A stretch of DNA of 53,912 bases, from contig CAMGFA010000007.1 of NCBI GenBank assembly GCA_946055165.1, positions 1 through 53,912 on the forward strand, given 5' to 3'. Under the pieces are notes generated by a model. That model searched no databases and was not told the origin of the DNA. It worked only from the letters and a program-made list of their open reading frames with translations. Numbering within the stretch: the stretch's first letter is position 1; the number at the start of each line of letters is the position of its first letter. Made by a program: the position numbers and the translations under genes. The DNA comes from an uncultured Bacteroidales bacterium. GTDB lineage: Bacteria; Bacteroidota; Bacteroidia; Bacteroidales; UBA932. Below are positions 26,061 through 34,126 of the stretch, piece after piece.

Positions 26061-26068
26061 CAAATTTA
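26061..26068 (-). promoter_or_regulatory. yicC -7 box (TAAATTTG)
   Basis: An exact TAnnTTTG match on the minus strand lies 22 nt before the yicC ATG. It drives yicC and the overlapping desulfidase gene, divergent from glnS. Confidence 0.55.
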
Positions 26069-26100
26069 CATTATTAATATCAAATTTCACTCTTTTTTAT

Positions 26101-26108
26101 TACTTTTG
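26101..26108 (+). promoter_or_regulatory. glnS -7 box (TACTTTTG)
   Basis: An exact TAnnTTTG match lies 26 nt before the glnS ATG. No T-box, riboswitch or attenuator hairpin is visible in the short leader. Confidence 0.55.
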
Positions 26109-26134
26109 TGTCTCTGTAATAAACCGGAATAGAA

Positions 26135-27793
26135 ATGGAAGAAACTAAGAAACTCAATTTTCTTGAAGAGATAATCGAAGACGATCTCAAAAGCGGCAAG
26201 GTTGACAGCATTCTCACCCGTTTTCCACCCGAGCCGAACGGCTATCTCCACCTTGGCCACGCCAAGAGCCTGTGCATAAATTTCGGACTTGCCCAGAAAT
26301 ACGGCGGCAAGACCAATTTGCGCTACGACGACACCAATCCTACCAAGGAGGACACCGAATACGTGGATGCCATCAAAGAAGACATCCAGTGGCTCGGTTT
26401 CCAGTGGGACAAGGAGCTCTATGCCTCCGATTATTTCGACCAGCTCTATGCCTGGGCGGAAGAGCTCATCCAGAGAGGTCTGGCCTATGTCGATGACCAG
26501 ACTCAGGAAGAAATTTCCGCAGGCCGCGGAACTGTGGACAAGCCGGGAAAGGAAAGCCCGTACCGCAACCGCAGCGTAGAGGAAAACCTGAGGCTTTTCC
26601 GCGAAATGCGCGACGGCAAATACGCCGACGGAGAGAAAGTCCTGCGTGCCAAAATCGACATGGCTCATCCTAACATGATGTTCCGCGACCCATTGCTCTA
26701 CCGCATCAAACACGCTCATCACCACCGTACCGGCGACAAATGGTGCATCTACCCTATGTACGATTTCACCCATGGCCAGTGCGATTCCATCGAGCATATC
26801 ACACATTCCATCTGCACCCTCGAATTCGACGTGCACCGTCCTCTGTACGACTGGTTCATCCAGACTCTGGGCATCTATCCTTCGCACCAGTACGAATTCG
26901 CGAGACTCAACCTCACCTACACCCTTATGTCCAAGCGCAAGCTTCTCGAGCTTGTTCAGAAGGGCTTCGTGAGCGGTTGGGACGATCCCCGCATGCCTAC
27001 ATTGTGCGGAGTGCGCCGCCGCGGCTACACGGCCGATGCCCTCAAGACTTTCTGCGACAAGATCGGTGTCACCAAACGCGACCAGCTCATGGACATCCAG
27101 CTTCTGGAATGGTGCGTACGTCAGGACCTGAACGCAAGGGCAAACCGCTATATGGTTGTAGGCAATGACCCTATCAGAATCACTCTCAAAAACTGGCCTG
27201 AAGGTCTGGTCGAGTGGTACGACTGCCCTCTCAATCCGGCCGAACCGGAAGGCGCTTCACGCAAGGTTCCGTTCACCGGCAAACTCCTTATCGACCGTGC
27301 GGACTTTATGGAAGATGCCCCTAACAAGTTCTTCCGTCTCAAGCCTCAGGGTGAAGTCCGTCTGAAATACACCTATATCATCAAGTGCGAAGAGATTGTG
27401 AAAGACAGCGAAGGCAAAGTTGTCGAACTCATCTGCAGCTACGATCCTTCCACCAAACCGGGAGCCGGAGAGTGGCGCTCCGTGAAGGGAACCATACATT
27501 GGGTAGCCCAGGAATACTGCAAGGAACTGGAACTCAGGCAATACGACCGTCTTTTCACCCTTGCCGACATGAGCCAGGTACCGGAGGACAAAGATTACAA
27601 GGACTTCCTCAATCCTGAAAGCCTCGTAATCGAAAAAGGCTATGCCGAGCCGGCGCTCCTCGAAGATAAGTCCGGCATTGCCGTACAGTTCGAAAGGGTG
27701 GGCTACTACATCAAGGACAGGGACAGCAGTTCTGAGCACCCGGTATTCAACAAAACCGCAGCTCTCAAAGACTCCTACAAGCCTCAGCAATAG
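26135..27793 (+). CDS. glnS: Glutaminyl-tRNA synthetase
   Basis: GlnRS charges tRNA-Gln with glutamine. The 552-residue class I enzyme has the HIGH-type motif in PPEPNGYLHLGHAKS (residues 31-45) and the KMSKS-type motif LMSKRKL. It also has the ATP/Gln pocket segment RYDDTNPTKEDTEYVDAI and the two C-terminal anticodon-binding beta-barrels (about residues 340-550). Length matches E. coli GlnRS (554 aa). Its presence indicates that direct glutaminylation is used in this organism. Confidence 0.97.
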   Translation: MEETKKLNFLEEIIEDDLKSGKVDSILTRFPPEPNGYLHLGHAKSLCINFGLAQKYGGKTNLRYDDTNPTKEDTEYVDAIKEDIQWLGFQWDKELYASDYFDQLYAWAEELIQRGLAYVDDQTQEEISAGRGTVDKPGKESPYRNRSVEENLRLFREMRDGKYADGEKVLRAKIDMAHPNMMFRDPLLYRIKHAHHHRTGDKWCIYPMYDFTHGQCDSIEHITHSICTLEFDVHRPLYDWFIQTLGIYPSHQYEFARLNLTYTLMSKRKLLELVQKGFVSGWDDPRMPTLCGVRRRGYTADALKTFCDKIGVTKRDQLMDIQLLEWCVRQDLNARANRYMVVGNDPIRITLKNWPEGLVEWYDCPLNPAEPEGASRKVPFTGKLLIDRADFMEDAPNKFFRLKPQGEVRLKYTYIIKCEEIVKDSEGKVVELICSYDPSTKPGAGEWRSVKGTIHWVAQEYCKELELRQYDRLFTLADMSQVPEDKDYKDFLNPESLVIEKGYAEPALLEDKSGIAVQFERVGYYIKDRDSSSEHPVFNKTAALKDSYKPQQ

Positions 27794-27841
27794 AAATTGC
27801 CTCCCCGGCTTCTGCACGGCAGGCAGCAAAGATAAACAGAC

Positions 27842-28867
27842 ATGAATAGCAACAGATCTTCCATTCTGCTTATTTACACCGGTGGAACCATAGGAATGAA
27901 GGCCGATGCACCCGACGGGGTGCTGAGGCCTTTCGATTTCTCCCAGATTCTCAGCGAGGTTCCGGAACTTGGCAAATTTGCCTGCCGCATCGACTATGAA
28001 GTATTTTCACCTCTTATCGACTCTTCCGATGTAGAGCCCGGAATGTGGCAGAAACTCTCTTCCATCATTTACGGGCGCTACGATGAATACGACGGCTTTG
28101 TAATCCTGCACGGCACGGACACCATGGCCTACAGCGCATCGGCCTTGAGCTTTATGCTTGAAAATCTGTCCAAGCCTGTAATTTTCACCGGCAGCCAGCT
28201 CCCTGTAGGTGCACCGCGCACCGACGGAAAGGAAAATCTGGTATCGGCCGTGGAAATTGCAGCCGCAAAAGACGCTAACGGCAGGGCCCGTGTTCCGGAG
28301 GTTGCAATCTACTTCGGCTCCAAGCTGCTGAGAGGCAACAGGGCCACAAAAGTGAATTCCGAAAGTTTCGAAGCTTTCGACTCTCCCAATCTTGAGCCTC
28401 TTGCCCAGGCCGGAATCAACATCAGATACAACGACAAGCTCATTCTTCCTGCCGCTCAGGCTCCGCTCAAACTGCACAATGAACTCGACACCAGAGTCTC
28501 CATTCTGAAAATCCATCCGGGAATTACTCCGGGAGTGGTCCGGAACATCCTTTTAGGAAAAGATACCCGGGCTGTGATTATCGAAACATACGGAGCAGGA
28601 AACGCTCCTTCCAGCGACTGGTTCCTGGACCTTGTAAACCGTGCTTCCAATGAGGGAAAAATACTGGTAAATGTAACCCAGTGCTTTGCAGGAACAGTGG
28701 ATATGAGCATCTATGCCAACGGCAAGTGTATGGAGAATAGCGGAGTTGTGTCGGGGCGCGACAGCACCACCGAATGCATGCTTGCCAAATTGTTCCATCT
28801 TCTGGCTGCCGGGCTGGACAACAATACCATAAAGCAGCGTCTTTCGGAATCGCTCCGCGGAGAATAA
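27842..28867 (+). CDS. ansA: Type I L-asparaginase
   Basis: This enzyme hydrolyses asparagine to aspartate and ammonia. The 341-residue product has both catalytic threonine motifs: IYTGGTIGM near residue 12 and LHGTDTMAYSASAL near residue 90. The FTGSQLPVGAPRTDGKENL segment follows. There is no signal peptide, so it is the cytoplasmic type I form. It begins 48 nt after glnS with no strong terminator between and may be read from the same transcript. The 3' end meets the convergent cca gene with a 7-bp gap and no hairpin. Confidence 0.93.
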   Translation: MNSNRSSILLIYTGGTIGMKADAPDGVLRPFDFSQILSEVPELGKFACRIDYEVFSPLIDSSDVEPGMWQKLSSIIYGRYDEYDGFVILHGTDTMAYSASALSFMLENLSKPVIFTGSQLPVGAPRTDGKENLVSAVEIAAAKDANGRARVPEVAIYFGSKLLRGNRATKVNSESFEAFDSPNLEPLAQAGINIRYNDKLILPAAQAPLKLHNELDTRVSILKIHPGITPGVVRNILLGKDTRAVIIETYGAGNAPSSDWFLDLVNRASNEGKILVNVTQCFAGTVDMSIYANGKCMENSGVVSGRDSTTECMLAKLFHLLAAGLDNNTIKQRLSESLRGE

Positions 28868-28874
28868 TCCCCCA

Positions 28875-30311
28875 CTACTGAACTTCCTTGAGGCCGTACT
28901 CCCCCGCTATCGAGCGCATGTAGGCAAGGGCGGAATCGAAATCGTTTTCAATGAGTCCGTCGAGAATGGCCTCCTTGACCCTTTCCTTGATCATTCCTAT
29001 CTCGTGACAAGGCTCAATCCCGTACATCTTCATTATCAGTTCCCCGTTCACAGGATTCTTGAAATTGCGCAGCCTGTCTTTTTCTTCCACCTCCGCGAGT
29101 TTTTCTTCCACAAGGGAGAAATTCTGCTGGATGCGGGCCACCTTGGCAGGATTTTTCGAGGTTACATCGGCCCTGCAGAGCAACATAAGGTCTTCGATTT
29201 CATCTCCTGCATCGAAAAGCAGACGGCGCACCGCCGAATCGGTAACCTCATCCGAAGCAAGGGCGATGGGACGCAAATGCAGCCACACCAGTTTGCGCAC
29301 ATATTTGGAAGCCTCCACAGGAAGGCGCAACCTGTTGAATATTGCCGGAACCATGTTCGAGCCTATAACATCATGCCCGTGGAATGTCCAGCCCAATGCA
29401 GGGTCGTAACGCTTGGATGCCGGTTTGCCTATGTCGTGCAGAAGAGCGGCCCAATGCAGCCAGAGCTTGGCTTCTCCCTGCTCCAGCCTGCACACATTGT
29501 CCAAGACCATAAGAGTATGGGCAAAATTCTCCTTGTGAGCCTTTCCGTCCTGGGTTTCCACTCCCTTGAGAGCACAAACTTCGGGCAGGATTTTCTGCAG
29601 AAGCCCTGTCTGCTCGAGCAGAAAAAGAGCCTTCGAAGGCTTGGGACAAAGCAGCATCTTGTTCAGCTCGTCCGTAATCCTCTCCACTGAAAGTATTTCC
29701 AGGCGCTCTGCCATACGGCGCATCGACTCCAAAGATTCGTCCACTATCCGGAATTCGCGCTCCTCAGTAGAGAGTTTGGTGGCAAAACGGACCGCCCTGA
29801 GCATCCTGAGAGGATCGTCACTATAAGTTCTGTCCGGATCCAGAGGCGTCCGGATGATGCCGTCCTGCAAATCCTTTATACCGCCGAAGGGATCGACCAA
29901 TTCTCCGAAAGAATCGGCCTGAAGAGAAAGAGCAAGGGCATTGATGGTAAAATCCCGGCGCAACTGGTCGTCTCTGAGAGTGCCGTTCTCCACTACAGGC
30001 TTGCGGGAGTTGCGGTCGTAGCTCTCCTTGCGTGCCCCCACGAATTCGACCTCGTCGCCCTGAAAATGCAGCATGGCAGTTCCGAAATTCTTGAAATACG
30101 AGACCTTGCTGTGAGTCTTCTCTCCAACCGCGCGTGCGAAATCGATTCCGCTTCCCTCCACAACAATATCTATATCGTTGCAGGGACGCCCGAGCAGACA
30201 GTCACGGACATATCCGCCTATGGCAAAGGCTTTGACGCCCTTCTCGGCGGCCACAGAGCTAACAATAGAAAAAATCTTGCGGTTAAGGAATTCAGGTATC
30301 AGGGTTGGCAT
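28875..30311 (-). CDS. cca: CCA tRNA nucleotidyltransferase (poly(A) polymerase family, HD domain)
   Basis: The enzyme adds or repairs the 3' CCA of tRNAs. The 478-residue class II nucleotidyltransferase has GGYVRDCLLG (residues 32-41), the metal motif DIDIV (Asp46, Asp48), and RRDFTINALA. It then has the neck and body helices and an HD domain with LHWAALLHDIGKPASKRY and a later FHGHDVIGS. The HD domain may give phosphatase or phosphodiesterase activity. It overlaps the HsdR-N orphan upstream by 13 nt. Poly(A) polymerase activity cannot be excluded, but a single such gene in Bacteroidota is normally the CCA enzyme. Confidence 0.92.
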   Translation of the reverse strand: MPTLIPEFLNRKIFSIVSSVAAEKGVKAFAIGGYVRDCLLGRPCNDIDIVVEGSGIDFARAVGEKTHSKVSYFKNFGTAMLHFQGDEVEFVGARKESYDRNSRKPVVENGTLRDDQLRRDFTINALALSLQADSFGELVDPFGGIKDLQDGIIRTPLDPDRTYSDDPLRMLRAVRFATKLSTEEREFRIVDESLESMRRMAERLEILSVERITDELNKMLLCPKPSKALFLLEQTGLLQKILPEVCALKGVETQDGKAHKENFAHTLMVLDNVCRLEQGEAKLWLHWAALLHDIGKPASKRYDPALGWTFHGHDVIGSNMVPAIFNRLRLPVEASKYVRKLVWLHLRPIALASDEVTDSAVRRLLFDAGDEIEDLMLLCRADVTSKNPAKVARIQQNFSLVEEKLAEVEEKDRLRNFKNPVNGELIMKMYGIEPCHEIGMIKERVKEAILDGLIENDFDSALAYMRSIAGEYGLKEVQ

Positions 30312-30706
30312 AAAAGCATCTGTTGATAGTCAGGAAAAGCATCGAGCCTGTCGAAACCCGACAGACTATTGCGCCTGTAAACATAAGTGCTTTTCCCGTT
30401 ACTCAGGCAAATGAACGATACATTCAGAACGGAATGGTAAATAAGGGCCTGCCTTACGGTTTCTGGGCCAATCACCACATCCTCACGCTTGCATTCGAGC
30501 ACCATCAAGGGTCTGGCCTTGCGGTCATAGACAACGATGTCCGCCCTGTAGTCCTTGCGTCCGAGTTTCAGGGAAACTTCACTCTGCATCAGGCCCATGG
30601 GCACTCCGAAAGATGTATTGAGCTGGGCTATGAGCCACTGTCTCACCCTTTCCTCCGAGGTAAGTGCAACTTCCTTTTTTCTTAGCGGATCCCAAATGTA
30701 TTCCAT
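30299..30706 (-). CDS. Orphan type I restriction R-subunit N-terminal-like protein (HsdR_N_2)
   Basis: The 135-residue product from the ATG at 30706 is a stand-alone nuclease-like domain related to the N-terminus of HsdR. Visible motifs fit a PD-(D/E)xK fold: RKDYRADIVVYDRKARPLMVLECKRE, with Asp in RADIVV and Glu-x-Lys in LECKRE. No helicase part and no methylase or specificity genes are nearby. Such single-domain proteins are common housekeeping neighbours in Bacteroidota; function is unknown. Frame upstream of 30706 is open, but that part is antisense to xerC. It overlaps cca by 13 nt. Confidence 0.8.
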   Translation of the reverse strand: MEYIWDPLRKKEVALTSEERVRQWLIAQLNTSFGVPMGLMQSEVSLKLGRKDYRADIVVYDRKARPLMVLECKREDVVIGPETVRQALIYHSVLNVSFICLSNGKSTYVYRRNSLSGFDRLDAFPDYQQMLLCQP

Positions 30707-30730
30707 AGGAGCGCAAAAATAAAAATTTAT

Positions 30731-30738
30731 TATCTTTG
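30731..30738 (+). promoter_or_regulatory. Tyrosine recombinase -7 box (TATCTTTG)
   Basis: An exact TAnnTTTG match lies 16 nt before the ATG at 30755. It is the only promoter I see for the overlapping run xerC-like to DUF4301. Confidence 0.6.
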
Positions 30739-30754
30739 TAGCAAGTCCGCAGCT

Positions 30755-31699
30755 ATGGAACTTATCGGGGAATATATAAACTACATCCGGGCAGTGAAGA
30801 GATTTTCTCCTCGCACGGTGGACATATACCGCTCCGCACTGGATGAATTTACCGCCTATCTCAATGGCGCCGAACTGCTTCCCAGCCTGAACAACAGTCT
30901 TCTGCGCTCGTACGAAGTCCATCTTCTGAGCAAACGCAAGCTGAGTCCCCGAACGGTCCGTCTGCATCTGAGTGTACTGAGCGGATTCTGCCGCTACCTT
31001 ATGAAACAGGGGCTGATTCAGAGCAATCCCCTCCATTCCCTCGCAAAACCGAAAATGGAAAAACGTCTGCCGGTGTTTTACCGCAAGGAAGCCCTCGAGG
31101 CGTATTTCAGCTCAAGCCGCCTGTGGGCGGATGAAGAATGTCTTGCGCTGGTTTCGGCCGGCAGTCCAGAAGCTTATGAGCACATACTGCGCAGGCTGAT
31201 AATCAGCCTGCTGTACCATACCGGAATAAGGCGCAGCGAACTCATCGGCCTCCAGTGCAGCAATGTGGACACTTCCAGATCTGTTCTCAAGGTAAAGGGA
31301 AAAGGCGACAAAATGCGCGAAATTCCTCTTTCAGCAGAATTAATCCGGGAGATTTTGCTATATTTACAAGCGTGTAGCAAAATGGGATTTGCCCAGGCTC
31401 CCTCAGGCAGCCTGCTCCTTACCAAAGCAGGTCGCAGCCTTTATCCCGCCTATGTGGACAAAGCTGTAAAACAGGAACTTTCGGCAACGTCAGGAATCAG
31501 CCAGAGAAAATCGCCCCACGTTCTTCGGCACAGCATTGCCACCGAACTGCTCAACGAAGGCGCCAATCTCAACAGCATAAAGGAAATGCTGGGCCATTCC
31601 TCCCTTGCGGCAACCCAGGTTTATACGCACAACTCAATAGAAAAACTAAAAGAAGCATATACTCAAGCACACCCGAAATGCCTAGCCTCAAAAAAATAG
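30755..31699 (+). CDS. Tyrosine recombinase, XerC/XerD family
   Basis: Xer recombinases resolve chromosome dimers at dif. The 314-residue product has an N-terminal SAM-like core-binding domain (residues 1-100) and a C-terminal catalytic domain. The catalytic residues are in TGIRRSELIGL (Arg), KVKGKGDKMREIPL (Lys), HVLRHSIATELLNEG (His-x-x-Arg), LGHSSLAATQVYTH (His and Tyr nucleophile). Length is normal for XerC/D. It is in a replication/repair operon (recF, DUF721), which favours a housekeeping Xer over an integrase. I cannot tell XerC from XerD. Its end overlaps recF by 22 nt. Confidence 0.88.
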   Translation: MELIGEYINYIRAVKRFSPRTVDIYRSALDEFTAYLNGAELLPSLNNSLLRSYEVHLLSKRKLSPRTVRLHLSVLSGFCRYLMKQGLIQSNPLHSLAKPKMEKRLPVFYRKEALEAYFSSSRLWADEECLALVSAGSPEAYEHILRRLIISLLYHTGIRRSELIGLQCSNVDTSRSVLKVKGKGDKMREIPLSAELIREILLYLQACSKMGFAQAPSGSLLLTKAGRSLYPAYVDKAVKQELSATSGISQRKSPHVLRHSIATELLNEGANLNSIKEMLGHSSLAATQVYTHNSIEKLKEAYTQAHPKCLASKK

Positions 31700-32772
31700 T
31701 TGTCCAGAATTGGCGCAATATCGAACTCCAGGAACTTGACTTCTCACCCAAAGTCAACTGCATAAGCGGTAACAACGGTGAGGGAAAGACCAATCTCCTG
31801 GATGCGATTTATTATCTGTCCATGACAAAAAGCGCCTTCGGTCCAAGCGACCAATACAACTTCCGCCACGGCTGCAGAAGTTTCGCCCTTGCCGGCAACT
31901 ACTGCCTCGAAGACGGAAGTACAATGAAAATAAGCATTCAGGTGGAGCAGAACCAGGAAAAGAAACTTGTGCGCGACGGCAAGGCCTGCTCCAAGATGAG
32001 CGAACACATCGGCCTTCTTCCTATAGTAATGATAAGTCCCTGCGACTCCGCACTGGTGAGCGAAGGCTCGGAAGCAAGGCGCAAATTCGCCACTTCAGTG
32101 CTCTCCCAGATGGACAGGGAATATCTGAGCGCCATGCAGCGCTACAACAAACTTCTGGCCCAGCGCAATGCCAGCCTCAAGAGCAGCATTCCCTCTTTCG
32201 AGTTGCTCGACGCCCTGGACATAAACCTCAGCCGCATGGCCGACAAAATCTTCCAGAGCCGCCGCGATTTCGCCCAGGGCCTCCAGCCCCTTGTACAGAG
32301 CTACTACGAAAAGCTGAGTTCCGGAAAAGAGAGCGTGGGAATTGAATATGTATCGGACCTCCACACCGCAGCTTTGTACGAACTGCTGCAAAACTGCCGC
32401 GACAAGGACAGTTTCCTGCACTACACCAGCAAAGGGGTTCAAAGGGACGATTTCCTCTTCACAATGAACGGTGAGCCCATACGCAAAACCGGCTCACAAG
32501 GCCAGCAGAAATGTTTTCTGGTGGCCCTCAAGTTCGCCCAGTACGAACTTATGAAACTTTCCTATGGCTTTGCTCCTGCCCTTCTGCTGGACGACATGTT
32601 CGACAAACTTGATATTCAACGCACGGAAAATCTGCTGCAGATGGTTGCCGGCAAGGACTTCGGCCAGATATTCATAAGCGACACCAACAAGGCCAGACTG
32701 CAGGGAATAGTGGACAAATTCACCTGCGAAAGTTCCTATTTCGAGGCGGAAGGAGGCGTCTTCAAAAAATGA
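31678..32772 (+). CDS. recF: DNA replication and repair protein RecF
   Basis: RecF is an SMC-like ATPase that helps load RecA at gaps. The 364-residue product has Walker A GNNGEGKT (residues 31-38), the signature KTGSQGQQKCFLVALKFA, and Walker B ALLLDDMFDKLD. The arms between them are the short helical type seen in RecF. Length is typical. It starts 22 nt inside the recombinase gene and shares ATGA with the DUF721 gene, so it is tightly coupled to both. Confidence 0.95.
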   Translation: MPSLKKIVVQNWRNIELQELDFSPKVNCISGNNGEGKTNLLDAIYYLSMTKSAFGPSDQYNFRHGCRSFALAGNYCLEDGSTMKISIQVEQNQEKKLVRDGKACSKMSEHIGLLPIVMISPCDSALVSEGSEARRKFATSVLSQMDREYLSAMQRYNKLLAQRNASLKSSIPSFELLDALDINLSRMADKIFQSRRDFAQGLQPLVQSYYEKLSSGKESVGIEYVSDLHTAALYELLQNCRDKDSFLHYTSKGVQRDDFLFTMNGEPIRKTGSQGQQKCFLVALKFAQYELMKLSYGFAPALLLDDMFDKLDIQRTENLLQMVAGKDFGQIFISDTNKARLQGIVDKFTCESSYFEAEGGVFKK

Positions 32773-33092
32773 AATTCGAAAGGAAAAGCGCCCAGAGTGC
32801 CGGAGACCTCGCGATGGCCTGCATAAAGATGCTGAAAGCGGCACCTGCACTTAACACCCGCTGCATCTTCAGAGCCTGGGACAGCGAAAGCGGCGCAGCT
32901 CAATACACTCTCAAACGATATTTCAAGAAAGGGGTGTTGTACATCACCCTTTCGTCCTCGGCCGCCCGCAGCATGCTTTACATGCAGAGAGATATACTTG
33001 CAGATAAAATCAACAGATGCCTCGAAAACGATTCCCTGTTCAGCAGGGACTGTGAAGAGGTTGGTTTTGTAGAAAAGATTGTGCTCAAATGA
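32769..33092 (+). CDS. DUF721 / DciA-like protein
   Basis: The 107-residue product matches the DUF721 (DciA) family, small proteins in which DciA loads the replicative helicase in bacteria lacking DnaC/DnaI. Visible features are an N-terminal helix, the central LNTRCIFRAWDSESG and the beta-strand stretch KGVLYITLSSSAARSMLYMQ. Its place directly after recF is the common Bacteroidota arrangement. A helicase-loading role is inferred from the family. It overlaps recF and pdxB by 4 nt each. Confidence 0.82.
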   Translation: MKFERKSAQSAGDLAMACIKMLKAAPALNTRCIFRAWDSESGAAQYTLKRYFKKGVLYITLSSSAARSMLYMQRDILADKINRCLENDSLFSRDCEEVGFVEKIVLK

Positions 33093-34126
33093 AACTGGTC
33101 ATAGATAAGGAGATACCATTTGTGCAAGGAGTGTTCGAACCCTATTGCGAACAGGTGAGGTATATGAACGGGCCTGCCATCGGACCTGCCGACATTGCCG
33201 ATGCCGACGCTCTGCTGCTCAAAGGCCGTACCCGCTGTTCGGCCGCCCTTCTGGACGGCAGCAAGGTGCGGATGATTGCAACCACCACCGTAGGGCTCGA
33301 GCACATAGACCTCGAATACTGCAACGGCAAGGGCATATATGTGCAGAATGCCAAAGGCAGCACAGTTGGCGGAGTGATGAACTATGTCTTCTCCGCCCTC
33401 TACGGAAGTGCAAGCCGCCGCAGCATAGACCTCAGCGGCTACACTATCGGCATTGTGGGCTGCGGAGCAGTGGGCTCCAGAATTGAGGCTGTTGCCAGAG
33501 CCCTGGGCTTCAAGGTTCTCATAGAAGACCCCATCCGCGCCTCCCAGGAAAATCCTGAACGCTACTGCAGCCTTGATGAACTGCTCGCCGGGAGCGATGT
33601 TGTCACCCTCCACTGCCCTCTCAACGACAGGACCAGAGGAATGTGCAACGATGAGTTCTTCAGCAAAATGAAGTTCGGAGCCTTTTTCATCAACACGGCC
33701 CACGGCGCCATTGTGGACGAAGACGCCCTTCTGCGCGCAATTCCAAGGCTCGGCCCCGTAATCATCGACTGCTGGAAGAACGAACCGCGCATTAACCTTC
33801 GCCTTCTGGACAAGGTGGAAATCGGCACGCCCAACATCTCGGGCTATTCCTATCAGAGCAAACTGGCCGGCAGCAGAATAGCGGTGCGGAGCATAGCCCG
33901 CTATTTCGGAATCACCCAACTCTACGACTTCTTCCCCAAACCCGACATTGAGGGAATGGACGCCGTCCATGTGGACGTGATCGGCAAATCCCAGGGGCAG
34001 ATTGCCAGCATCTTCCAGTACAACTACCCAATCTTCACCGACGACTTCTTCCTGAGGATGGACCCTTCTTCTTTCGAAGACTTGAGAAAAACATATAAAT
34101 ACAGAAGAGAATTCCACGTATTATGA
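33089..34126 (+). CDS. pdxB: PdxB-like 4-phosphoerythronate dehydrogenase with altered catalytic residues
   Basis: PdxB oxidises 4-phospho-D-erythronate in the DXP-independent (deoxyxylulose-dependent, E. coli-type) route to pyridoxal phosphate. The 345-residue product has the family layout: catalytic N-domain, Rossmann domain with IVGCGAVGSRIEAVARALG, and a C-terminal PdxB dimerisation part (about 265-345). In 2-hydroxyacid dehydrogenases the catalytic triad is Arg (in a RG motif), Glu (in the EP motif) and His (in TPHIAGY). Here they read NTAHGAIVDE with His205 in place of Arg, NEP with Glu232 kept, and TPNISGYS with Asn249 in place of His. Family membership is clear; activity is doubtful. 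It overlaps the genes on both sides. Confidence 0.8.
   Translation: MKLVIDKEIPFVQGVFEPYCEQVRYMNGPAIGPADIADADALLLKGRTRCSAALLDGSKVRMIATTTVGLEHIDLEYCNGKGIYVQNAKGSTVGGVMNYVFSALYGSASRRSIDLSGYTIGIVGCGAVGSRIEAVARALGFKVLIEDPIRASQENPERYCSLDELLAGSDVVTLHCPLNDRTRGMCNDEFFSKMKFGAFFINTAHGAIVDEDALLRAIPRLGPVIIDCWKNEPRINLRLLDKVEIGTPNISGYSYQSKLAGSRIAVRSIARYFGITQLYDFFPKPDIEGMDAVHVDVIGKSQGQIASIFQYNYPIFTDDFFLRMDPSSFEDLRKTYKYRREFHVL

Noticed and set aside
27794..27841. Terminator between glnS and ansA
   Set aside because: There is only a weak GCCT/AGGC pairing across a long loop and no T-run, so I did not call it.
30299..30706. A type I restriction-modification locus
   Set aside because: Only a 135-aa HsdR-N-like domain is present; there is no helicase, methylase or specificity subunit.
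30755..31699. The tyrosine recombinase as an integrase of a mobile element
   Set aside because: No attachment-site repeats, tRNA target or cargo genes are visible. It is the first gene of an overlapping recF operon, which points to a housekeeping Xer protein.
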